DNA of 64,000 nucleotides. Source: Saturnia japonica (lineage: Eukaryota > Arthropoda > Insecta > Lepidoptera > Saturniidae). Numbering within the stretch: the stretch's first letter is position 1; every line of letters starts with the position of its first letter. A program made the translations under genes and the position numbers. The notes beneath the pieces were generated by a model, which saw nothing but the letters and a program-made list of their open reading frames with translations, was not told the DNA's origin and searched no databases. Shown in pieces: positions 55,801-64,000 of the stretch. The stretch covers positions 5,828,001-5,892,000 of the forward strand of contig CM065309.1 of the NCBI GenBank assembly GCA_033032175.1. The letters run 5' to 3'.

Positions 55801-58800
55801 TTTGTTTTTTTATATTGAGTACGAATAAATTATTTACGCGAAAGAGAACGGCATTTTATTACCCACGATTGTAACAATACTTTTCAAAAACAGCATAAAC
55901 TGCTGAAGTCTGAGACATAGTTATAATATATGTACTTAAATGATTACTTACAGCCGTCTTCAGCCACAGTCTTGAATGTACGGCAGATATATGCTTCAAA
56001 GCGCTTGGTCTTCATCCAATCATTGACTAAGTTTGAATCTGCCTCAGTGCAATTACTTGAGAAGTATGTGGTAACGCCCTAGATTTTGTATAAATTGATA
56101 TTTTTAACAGACTTAAGAAAAGGGATGATAAAATCTTAATTTCATTGGCATTGGACCTTCCAATTCGAAGATACACCAGGGAACTCTTCAAAATCATTGA
56201 ATTTGGTTTTCTTTTTTTACAAAAATTGTTCGTATTTTCATTAGAATTCCGTGCATCATAAAATGTCAAGGTATATTTAGTTATCAAGTTTGCATCATTA
56301 TTGTTTTCTCAAGAATTGGAAAAGTTATTAAAGATTAAGCAGTTTCATTTTAAATTAATATAAAATCAAGCAGATTAGAGTTTTTTAAGGATCCTCTCAA
56401 TAACAGAGATGTTTCCCAAGTACGACCGTAGTATTTTATAAATCAAAATCAAAAAATAATTTATACAATTTAGGCCCTACGAAAGCACTCAAAAATCAAA
56501 ATACTACCACCGATTCGGAAAACATCATAGTCTTCGAAAAGATCCGGCAAGAAACTCGATCAAGGTATAGAGACTTCAACTCATCTTCGCGCGCTGCCCT
56601 ACGTGTGCGTGAGCTAGTCATAGAAATTATTGCTATTTAAAAATAAGTTTCATAGCTATGAAATTATATTTTTATCACTGCTATTTCACCTGTGCTAAAG
56701 TAATTCTATACATGCAACAAATATGAACAAAACAAAAAACCAAAAGCCTCCCCATTTAAACGGTTGTCAATAAAGCAGCTATATCAATAGTCGTAGCGCT
56801 ATTTATTTACACTTTTAAACCTATTTCATTTACTATTATTACAAAAAATATATATATATCCTTACGAAGAAAATTATTTAATCCCGTCTTTCAGAAAGAG
56901 TTAAAATAACTAGATTTTAACGCGGAGAGGCAGGAACAGGAAACGATGAAAGTACGACAGTCAAGCGAGACAGTTTATTTGAAAGAGAGAGAGAGATACA
57001 ATTTCTATGCGCAGTACTGAACAGGCGTACCCCAACGTGGGTAGAAGTCCACAAGCAGTCAAGCACAGCACAGAGTGTACAGACTATCTAATATTATGAC
57101 ACTAAAACGTCTCAACAAGGGTGAAAGCGTATAGCGTGCGTGGTACTAGGCCTAGTTCCTAGAATCCTTGATCACTTTTGGCATTGTTGCTCAGATCACT
57201 ATTTTATGTCGAGATAACTAGCGCCATCTAATCTACCATCTATTGGAGACTTGATTACTCTTGGACGATAATTTGATCTTTACGAGATGCAGAGTACGTA
57301 TAGTGACATCTAGTGGTGAATAGTAAATATTGGCCATCACCAATGAGATGTTACATCTCTTATCTTTCATTTGTTTCCTAACCGCCATATAAAACTCTCC
57401 AAATAAATCAAACTCTCAGAGTTGATGCCAACAAGATTCAATATCTTATTTCCAATTTCACTCGACAGATTTACTCTTTCCTTCTATGGCACGTATTGCT
57501 GCAATTTTTGTCTCCTTCGCACCCGAAGTTTTGTCATCACACAATGGAAAGATGAAAGAAATTAAGGGACTGAATGAAAAACGGCGATATTGCGATTTCT
57601 TCTATTGCATATGATCGTGCGATAATATTATAGGCGTATGAATTCTGCGATTTCTACTATTTCATATGATTGTGCGATATGTGCTAGGTGTATGAATTCT
57701 GCGATTTCTACTATTTCATATGATTGTGCGATATGTGCTAGGTGTATAAATTTTGCAATTTAAAATCCTCAATTCATATTATACTACGATAATAGTAGGA
57801 GTGCGAGTAATAGGAGTAAATTGAACACATACTTTATCATATGTAGCAGGTATTTTGAGTAAATGATTTTCGTTTTCCTATGAAAAATAACAGTGATGCA
57901 TTAAACTTTCCATGCCTAATGTGAGCTAGTAAACATGCAGTATTTATTTGTACTAGCGATCGCCCTAAGGTCGAAATTCGACCAGCGACTTTTTGATCGT
58001 AGACTATTTTCTGTTTGACATTTACAGCATTCATAAACAATGAGTATTATCTACATATCACTTCCTGTCACTTTTCGTTGAGTGACGATGTCAATATTTT
58101 GGGGGGCCTAAGTTCAGTGGCACTGGTCCGGTTAGGATTCTCAGTATTAATTTATTTAATTAATATATTAGTAACAGATATTATAGATACATTTTAGCTT
58201 TCTGCACTCCTTCTCCATATAAACTTTAACCATGCCAAATCTGTCTTCCGTGCACGCAATACGCTTAAAAAGGTACCGAAAGCTTTTGCTTCACATATTA
58301 ATTTAAAGATGACAGTGACACGCCAGTCGTTTTCCGATCAACAAGTGTTGTTATCACTTTGTTCTACGAATACATTCGATAATATAAAATGTCAGGTTGT
58401 GTGTAGTTGTGCTTGATAATGTGTCGTACCACAATGATCAAAATATTAAATCTCTAATTTCAAACTTTATAAAGATAGATATTCAGCAATGAGTAACGAA
58501 AAATTCAAAAGAATATGATATAAAATTCTTCGTCTACCACCATATCAACCTAAACCCTGAAATTTTTCGACATAATTGTAAAATAACTAATAGAATTCTT
58601 AGTAAAACTTGACATTACCTCTTCACACGTACATGTAGTTACCGTATCTATAATATACATTCTTTACGCACATATAGGGCCTCGCGCACAAATGTGTTGG
58701 ACTGTCTATATTCAATATTTATTTGTGATTTTTTTAACTGTTAGTTATCCTTTACAATCCATTGCAATTTTTAATGGATGTACAGAGAGGGAGCCACTTC

Positions 58801-60500
58801 CAGACATCACTACGATTTTAATGATCATCAGTGCCTTCTCAGAGCATAAATTTAAATGATGTGCACTCAAAGAGATGTAGAGCATAGACAAATTTCTTTG
58901 GAGATTTCTCTTTATTGGGGCTACCCGTCTGGTGAAATACCTCCACCCTACAGAAGATCGCAGCAAAATAACCATGTATTATGTTTGTGGTGAGTAGGAT
59001 TTTCAGAGCTCCTTGGGGTAGGGGTTGAAGGTCGGCACCTCGCTAGTGATACCTATGGTATTACAAGCGTCCATAGACTAGGGTAGCCGCTTGCCATCAG
59101 GCGGGCCGTATGCTTGTATAACTTCCATGTGATTCAGTTGTAAAAAGGAAGGTCTTTTGGTATAAATCAGGAAGAACGTTTGAAAATTGTACATAATTTG
59201 TAAAACATGCGAGATGGTATTGATTACTTACTTACTATTATATTTAGGTAAATCAGTATAATAAGTTTTTTGTTATACTGTCTAACCTCAGACTAAAAGA
59301 ATAATATATGGACTCGCAAGTTTACAACGCGCGAGTGAAGCCACCTAAAAGTAATACCAAATAGCAATGGTATTCCATTTCGCCTGCTATATTTGAGCCT
59401 CGGTCGACAGCGCACGTTACGTTTCAATCATAAAATAAAACAGTTATTATACCATACTGCGTAGTTAAAAGTTTTAAAAACACTTCAGACAATCTTTTGC
59501 CATAGTAAACTTGTGAGGAAAAAATAAAGTTGTGATATATATTTTTAAAGGATAATTAATATATTTAGCTAATTTTATTTAAATTAATTTGTAAAGTGTA
59601 TCTTAATGTAGTTCCTAACAAAATAAATTCGTATGAAATTTTTAGAGAGGAAATAATAACATGTGGATTCTTTCATAATCTATATATAAAATGATTCATA
59701 TTTCATACATCGCCGAGGCATTCTATACAATGACAAATGAGAAACGGGCAAATTATGTAATACATTTCTGATTCGTTTCGAATATCACATGACAGTTTTT
59801 GGCGGGATCTCAAAGTGTCAAGTGAATCACATAAATAGGAAATATTATAAATGACGTGCATACTTCAATACAACAGTTCGTATAAGTCTGGTCATCACAC
59901 CGCTAAGCCAATTTAACGACGAATACAGTCAACTTGTGCATAAGATTAAATCACATTTCAAAATTAGAAGCAACAGGTCGAAATGCAGAAGCCAAATGAC
60001 AATATTATCGAAAATTGACGCAAAATCGAGGTTTATGATTTTTTGGTTTGTGGACCTAAAAACATACTCGGCGAACTGTGGGTGTACACCTCTGCCTAAC
60101 CTTTCGAGGAATACAGGCGTGATGGTATGTTATATTAAATAGGATATTGATATCTTGATTTAAAAAAAAATGTTTTGTCGAGATTTTTAATATTCGGGTT
60201 ATCTCAGCTTCACCTGTATGTACTATTGCGCAATGTCTATTATTATTCTTTTAGTCTAAGTGTCTAACCAACCTTGTCAGACAATCCGAGACTGGTGAGT
60301 CTAGGAGCAAGTCCATATATAGCATTACTCGTGTTCTGCCACAGTTTAGTGATATGAGTATTGTCACTATCATATGCTTTGGATGCTTTTACGATTAACT
60401 CGAATGACTCCTTTGATAAGTTTGGAATGAATTTAGTATCACCAAAACCTTTATAGTTACCACTATTGGCGAATATTCCACCTGAATAGACCAGGAATGC
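49724..60500 (-). CDS. Dipeptidyl peptidase III (M49 zinc peptidase), 5' partial, 11 exons
   Basis: Cleaves dipeptides from the N-termini of short peptides (enkephalins, angiotensins in other animals); cytosolic, and in vertebrates also binds KEAP1. Exons in coding order: 60273-60500, 55952-56078, 55064-55352, 54306-54559, 53684-53826, 53440-53551, 52097-52229, 50940-51063, 50580-50727, 50234-50407, 49724-49884. All phases agree; 1,893 nt, 630 aa plus TGA. The zinc site is complete: HELLGH (H353, E354, H358 of this fragment) and EECRAE (~410-415). Other family landmarks: [102 protein letters not shown]. Human DPP3 is 737 aa, so roughly the first 110 residues are missing; none of the 3.5 kb upstream of 60500 encodes them recognisably, so the 5' exons probably lie beyond 64000. 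Confidence 0.95.
50234..50407 (-). CDS. DPP3 exon with IFVQPNT
   Basis: [20 protein letters not shown] through [20 protein letters not shown]. Phase 1 at both ends. Confidence 0.92.
50580..50727 (-). CDS. DPP3 exon, [14 protein letters not shown]
   Basis: Aligns with the AHMQARFVILRVLL region of the human enzyme; ends KKII with the donor G|gtaact. The insect [20 protein letters not shown] stretch is shorter than the human glycine-rich equivalent. Confidence 0.92.
50764..50867. mobile_element. 100-bp Tigger-type MITE
   Basis: TA duplications at 50764-50765 and 50866-50867; ends CAGTGTAAACTCTTTATAAC, and the first ~45 bp match the left end of 10712-11382 at nearly every position. Essentially two joined ends, able to fold. 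In a DPP3 intron (50728-50939), 73 bp from exon 50940. Confidence 0.88.
50940..51063 (-). CDS. DPP3 exon, [13 protein letters not shown]
   Basis: [20 protein letters not shown] and [20 protein letters not shown] then Q; aligns with the human FGFEGADAEDVIYVNWLNMV segment. Confidence 0.93.
51064..52096. other. DPP3 intron
   Basis: AT-rich; contains the Helitron at 51839-52074. A patch at 51585-51690 with higher GC is unassigned. Confidence 0.45.
51839..52074 (+). mobile_element. Helitron family H2, copy 2
   Basis: A|TCTATACAATTAATAAAATT at the 5' end and GAGCACAGCTAG|T at the 3' end, both intact. 236 bp, non-coding, deleted in the middle relative to 25887-26309. Its 3' end is 22 bp from DPP3 exon 52097-52229. 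Confidence 0.82.
52097..52229 (-). CDS. DPP3 exon with EECRAE zinc ligand motif
   Basis: [40 protein letters not shown] and EIL. The glutamate of EECRAE is the third zinc ligand in family M49. Donor is AA|gtatgt. Confidence 0.95.
52612..53107. mobile_element. Foldback/MITE with nested inverted repeats in DPP3 intron
   Basis: TA duplications at 52612-52613 and 53106-53107. Outer arms of ~70 bp (52614-~52684 and ~53030-53105), beginning CAG(G/A)TGTCCGGTAATGAA, differ at only a few positions. Immediately inside the left arm, a second inverted repeat (52685-52752 against 52803-52866, containing TTGAATTTATTTTTCTGTGA) folds on itself. So one side carries an extra hairpin. Non-coding. CAGGTGTCC ends with TA targets suggest a mariner-like parent, unproven. 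Confidence 0.85.
53440..53551 (-). CDS. DPP3 exon with HELLGH catalytic motif
   Basis: [20 protein letters not shown] then [17 protein letters not shown]. Both zinc histidines and the catalytic glutamate are present. The exon ends ACAG followed by gcgagt; only this GC donor keeps the frame with the next exon (G|GA, glycine). Confidence 0.94.
53684..53826 (-). CDS. DPP3 exon, [13 protein letters not shown]
   Basis: [40 protein letters not shown] and YRVASFE. Aligns with human [20 protein letters not shown]. Confidence 0.93.
54019..54066. repeat. (AT)n microsatellite, two blocks
   Basis: About 11 AT units, a short GTATGTGTTAA interruption, then more AT; DPP3 intron. Confidence 0.85.
54306..54559 (-). 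CDS. DPP3 exon, [12 protein letters not shown]
   Basis: [20 protein letters not shown] through [24 protein letters not shown]; very close to the human segment. Phase 2 in, phase 1 out. Confidence 0.95.
55064..55352 (-). CDS. DPP3 exon, [11 protein letters not shown]
   Basis: [40 protein letters not shown] and [14 protein letters not shown]. Aligns with human [13 protein letters not shown] and GSRFWIQDKGPIVE. Confidence 0.95.
55952..56078 (-). CDS. DPP3 exon, TTYFSSNCT
   Basis: [42 protein letters not shown]; aligns with human GITTYFSGNCTMEDAKLAQD. Confidence 0.93.
56105..56225. repeat. Dispersed repeat family A, copy 3 (partial)
   Basis: TTGGCATTGGACCTTCCAA-type block (TTTCATTGGCATTGGACCTT) and CGAAGATACACCAGGGAACT, then CAAAATCATTGAA; near-identical to 3540-3625. 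Confidence 0.65.
57591..57765. repeat. Tandem repeat, ~54-bp unit, about three copies
   Basis: Units begin TGCGATTTCT at 57591, 57646 and 57700 and contain ATTTCATATGATTGTGCGAT and TAGG(C/T)GTAT(G/A)AATT. The second and third are almost identical; the first is diverged. Confidence 0.88.
58745..59125 (+). repeat. Dispersed repeat family B, copy 3
   Basis: The best preserved copy: GACAAATTTCTTTGGAGATT, CTCCTTGGGGTAGGGGTTGA, CTCGCTAGTGATACCTATGG and GCTTGCCATCAGGCGGGCCG. In the large DPP3 intron. Confidence 0.7.
60273..60500 (-). CDS. First DPP3 exon found in the window
   Basis: [40 protein letters not shown] and [20 protein letters not shown] then LSDK. Aligns with human AFLVYAAGVYSNMGNYKSFG at about residue 110. 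Phase 0 at both ends; begins after a good acceptor (TTTGTTACAG), so more exons lie upstream. Confidence 0.92.
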
Positions 60501-60591
60501 CTGTAACAAATGAGCAATAAATATTTATTAGTCGATACGTACTAATTTTTTTTAAATAAAAGATTTCATACATATCTATATGTGTATAAAA

Positions 60592-60890
60592 CTAGCTCTG
60601 CCCACGGCTTCGCTCACGTGGACTACAGAATGCCATCGATCGAGCACACGCGCGAATCTTGCTCCTCCGCTCCCGGTTATTTAAAGACAAAAATGCTTAT
60701 TGTGGGTATTCCTTAGAAGATAGACATATACTCTCGCTGACTTTTTTGTAGGTCTTTTTAATGTCTACAATTATATCGTACATTAATTTGATATAACTCT
60801 TATGGTTTACTCAGTGTAAGCCATTTTAGCACCCCAATTTATTTATCATGACCAGTGTTTTTTTTATTTGCGCGGAACCCTAATTGTTTA
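60592..60890 (-). mobile_element. Helitron family H2, copy 3 (5' end unclear)
   Basis: On the minus strand it ends GTGGGCAGAGCTAG, then T. Interior matches 25980-26309 in order. The 5' TC end was not located. Confidence 0.65.
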
Positions 60891-61081
60891 ACTTTGAACA
60901 TACTTTATAACAACTTTATACATATTAACTAGAAGCTTATTATATAAATAATAAAACCACGTTAGTTGCTTTAGTGGTATAGTACACCATACCCAATGCG
61001 ACTAGTGCCAACAAATCTTATAAACATCAAAGAAACATGTTTTTTTTTTGTAGCACTCAGACTATTCCTATTAAAGTTTAA

Positions 61082-61738
61082 TCTATACTAATATAATAAA
61101 GCGGAACTTTATTTGTTTTTTTTTTAAACACGCTAATCTCTGGAACTAACTGTCGGATTCGAAAAATTCTTTTTGTAATGATAGTCAGACTTACGAGGAA
61201 TAGTATAGACTATCTAACATTAGGCTACAACTCCCAGCTATCCTTAAATATTGATTTTTGTTATGTAAGTCGAAAGTCGAGGACCCGAACTGCTTTATCC
61301 GCGTGCGCTGGCGTGATGATCAATGATACGTAAATACAATGTTCTACAAAAATGTTGTTCCTTAGAATATCTAAAAAAAGTTAGTGAGAGTGTATGCCTA
61401 TCTCTTATACATAAGCGACATTAAGGTATTTAGTGACAAAGATTTGTTGAAAATTAAAAAGTGATTTATAAGCATTATTTTTAGACATGGCATATTAATC
61501 CTTACGAACAAAATTTTAAGTAAATAAAAGACAATTTTATGAAGTTCAATTTTGCTCTTTATAAAATGTTATTTCAGATACATAGTTTAGAAACTTTAAG
61601 AGATGATAAAAAATTTAAAATAATTTGTACTTGCGGGAAGAAGAATTATGGTAGCCTACACGGGTGCGTTGGCGGCGCGGCGCGGCGCGGTGTTTGTCGG
61701 ATAAAATTAACACGGGTGAAACCGTAAGGTACAGCTAG
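61082..61738 (+). mobile_element. Helitron family H1, copy 3, both ends intact
   Basis: A|TCTATACTAATATAATAAAG at the start and GGTACAGCTAG|T at the end; 657 bp without target duplication. The best reference copy of the family in this window. An internal GGCGGCGCGGCGCGGCGCGG run lies at ~61672-61690, just inside the 3' end. No helicase coding. Confidence 0.82.
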
Positions 61739-62087
61739 TTTTGGATAAAAATAACTTGAAATCTCTTTTCTCACATAAGGTTATCGAAGCGGCTATGATT
61801 TCCTAAGAAATGTAAGGGAAAAGTTTTTTGCCATTTCTGACCTGTTTAGAGTACTCTAACATCACTTGGTCCCATAGAGTCTAGATGCTTATAAGAAACA
61901 GGATCGATTGGCATGAAAAAAAGTTGTGTAAATTGCCCATTTCCTTAGTAACTGTAAACTTATAAAATGTCTCAAAAAATTAAGGACAGTCTCGTCAGAA
62001 AGTTTTCATGTAGCTACAACGATTAAGGTACCTATCCTGCCCGATCTCAAAAATCCACCATGTATACAGCAATTGACAAATTTGACA
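61739..62087. other. Upstream of DPP3, nothing recognised
   Basis: No coding or repeat boundary. Confidence 0.35.
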
Positions 62088-62301
62088 GGTCTCGTGGCGC
62101 AGTGGTAGTAAACGTTACTATTGAGCCGAGAGGTCGCGGGTTCGATCCCCGCCCATGAAGGACTTTGTTTGATGAACATAAATGTCAATTGTGTGTGTCT
62201 GGGTGTTAAATATCTATATATGTATGTATATCAGCTGTTTAGTTACCATATTATAAGCTTTACTTAGTTTGTAATTAAATGGCCGTGTGTGAAATTGTGT
62301 C
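62088..62301 (+). repeat. tRNA-derived SINE, copy 3
   Basis: The best-preserved head: A box TGGCGCAGTGGT and B box GGTTCGATCCC both match pol III consensus, with GGTCGCGG before the B box. Body as in the other two copies (GTGTGTCTGGGTGTTAAATA; ATCAGCTGTTTAGTTACCAT; ATGGCCGTGTGTGAAA). Confidence 0.9.
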
Positions 62302-63616
62302 CTCATATTTCATATTTTAATTCACTCACAGGAGTAAATAATTAAGTCTATTTCTATAAAAATATCAATTTTTAATAACACAACAATACATTCAATTACA
62401 AACAGATGAAATAAATGTAAGACAGAATGCGTAATGTACATACATCTGTTCAGGCAGCAGTTAAGATCTTGTTGTATGCTGATGTGTGCACTCAGAAAAA
62501 CGTCTGCCGTGACAAATATAAGCTTCTAAGACTTTAATGAACAAAATATACATATTACTGGCAGACCCAGTCAATTACTTTCAAAATTTCATATTTTTGT
62601 GCCCCTTCAAAATTGTCTGCCACGAAGTTAGACACGCGATAATGCTCTGCCATTGTTATTTTTCAATAATAATAATAACAACTTTTCACATGGCAGATGT
62701 GGTCAAATACATTTGAAATTGGTCAAATTTTGATACCTGACGTAGCAGCGGTCTATCCGCGCCAGCTGCGCTGGGCTTAGTCAGTCCCCACTCCATGTAT
62801 GGTAGGTATAGGGGACTCACTGTACAAAAATCCAGTTCAGGTCAATTACATACAGGTAGCCGGCAACTGGCTCTTATACTATAAATGATGAGTTGAGAAA
62901 ATGATTTATCAACTGACATATGAGGTGCATTCCAACTCATTCCTCAGAAGCAGCCACATATTATTCACATGACTGGTTCTTCATACAATAAAAAAAAACA
63001 TACAAAGAGGTTATAAATCCATTTTCTAGTTTCATTAATAATATGAATAAGTAGGCTACTAGAACAATAGTAACATAATATATCTTGTTACGATAGTGAA
63101 TAGGATGTGGTAACTTTTATCAAATATTTTTAGTTATATATTTTACTATTATTATAGATAAAATTATTACTGTGGGAACAGAGATGTTTGGAATTGTTTC
63201 TAGTATGGATTTCTAGTTGTATTAAATAACATTTGTGTATTTTTGGATAGTTATATAAAATTAACAATAATCATTTTATTTCTACAAAACATAATCATCC
63301 AAACATCTATCTACAATGAATAACTAACTGACAGGGGCAAGTATCCATAAATGTCCTAATCACTCAATTATTTATAATATGTATAATACATATTATTGAC
63401 AAATAAAGTCGTCTTATCAATAAAATCAAATGATTTATCACTGTTAAGTATTAAAGCTAAGAAAACAATTATATTTAAATATTTAAGTTAACTCTTGAAT
63501 CTAAAATGATAAAATAGCCTATAAAATACAAAAGTGGAAAAAATAAAATTTTCATTTACATATTTAATTACAGTACATACTCTAACTTGATGATCATGCA
63601 TAAAAAGAATGATGAA
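62302..63616. other. Upstream region, mostly unassigned
   Basis: AT-rich apart from 62735-62830 (GCAGCGGTCTATCCGCGCCA and following), which has high GC and no recognised partner. I looked here for the missing DPP3 N-terminal exons and did not find them. Confidence 0.35.
62555..62653 (-). other. Small open frame, possible upstream exon
   Basis: ATG at 62653-62651 opens 32 codons (MAEHYRVSNFVADNFEGAQK, then YEILKVIDWVCQ) ending in TAA at 62557-62555; a possible donor CA|gtaata overlaps the end. It lies on the DPP3 strand, ~2 kb upstream of the first recognised exon, but the sequence after the opening does not resemble the DPP3 N-terminus. Could be a first exon of something else or chance. Confidence 0.15.
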
Positions 63617-63720
63617 TGTTGAAGAAAGTAAAAGACGTATGCTAGGATCGTAGCAGGTGGAAGGATGTGGTCACTGCCTACCCCGTTGGAAAATAGGTGT
63701 GATTTATGTATGTAAGTATT
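63617..63720 (+). pseudogene. RTE-type LINE, extreme C-terminal remnant
   Basis: Frame at 63646-63693 reads DRSRWKDVVTAYPVGK followed by TAG, then a tail with TGTATGTA units. A DR(S/R)KW(R/K)D-type ending followed by a short simple-sequence tail is typical of RTE-like polymerases. Only ~16 codons are recognisable. Confidence 0.55.
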
Positions 63721-64000
63721 TATTTAATTTACATTTAATAAACTTTAAGCAAATAATTATATTTTGTTTTAAAAAAAAATTACATTTTCTTCTTACTACC
63801 TCAAAATGACTTTCGAAACTAGAAATGAAACCCACGTCGAAATAATTTAAATTAAGCTTACAAAATTGCTAGTAGTTAATATATTTTGGTGAAAAGATAA
63901 TAGTGACATTTTAATATAGCATTATCAAATACTTAAGTAGGGTAACCCTATAAATACAGTCAGAGGGTAGTTCTAGTGCGTGTTTATCTACAGAGCGGCT
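63721..64000. other. Right edge, nothing recognised
   Basis: AT-rich; no gene or repeat. Confidence 0.35.

Larger units (their letters stand above)
56226..60272. other. Large DPP3 intron
   Basis: 4.2 kb in full (56079-60272). Holds repeat families A and B and a tandem array, otherwise AT-rich unassigned sequence. A short GA-rich run sits at ~56980-56996. Confidence 0.5.

Noticed and set aside
57591..57765. CRISPR-like array
   Set aside because: A eukaryotic locus with directly adjoining ~54-bp units and no unique spacers, so it is a plain tandem repeat.
62088..62160. tRNA gene
   Set aside because: A and B boxes are good, but no cloverleaf closes and the same SINE body follows as in two other copies.

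Overview
This is AT-rich insect nuclear DNA, most probably from a moth or butterfly (Lepidoptera). The basis is: GT-AG interrupted genes, short GC-richer exons in AT-rich introns, CTAG-ending Helitrons, tRNA-derived SINEs, Tc1/mariner elements, and R1-, jockey- and RTE-like LINE remnants. The order is an inference from repeat style and protein similarity recalled from memory; no search was run.

Layout. Positions 1-15154 are a gene-poor, repeat-rich flank. It holds a complete DD41D mariner-type transposon with perfect 31-bp inverted repeats (4311-5616), a 5'-truncated R1-type LINE with a 15-bp target duplication (6067-7424), a Tigger/pogo-type deletion derivative (10710-11384) and several Helitrons. 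Positions 15155-48331 (+) carry a NUAK-family (AMPK-related) Ser/Thr kinase gene. I could assemble it as 27 exons whose splice phases all agree, giving 6,636 coding bases (2,211 residues plus stop). The kinase domain is residues ~35-286. A very long, probably disordered tail follows and includes one 3.5-kb exon. Positions 49724-60500 (-) carry 11 exons of dipeptidyl peptidase III (DPP3, zinc peptidase family M49): 630 residues including HELLGH and EECRAE. The N-terminal ~110 residues were not found and probably lie beyond the right edge. The two genes are convergent; their poly(A) signals are 25-30 bp apart, so the transcripts may overlap at their 3' ends.

The genes have no known joint pathway: NUAK is an LKB1-activated kinase acting on cytoskeleton, adhesion and proteostasis, and DPP3 is a cytosolic oligopeptidase. 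Their adjacency is probably chance.

I do not see a new multi-gene system. The observations most worth a second look are a probable GC-AG intron in DPP3, a transposase frame that runs through its own inverted repeat into host DNA, a Tc1 element disabled by one stop codon inside a Nuak intron, a perfect 69-bp inverted repeat, a double foldback element in DPP3, Helitron ends lying beside exons, and 27- and 42-nt microexons in Nuak.
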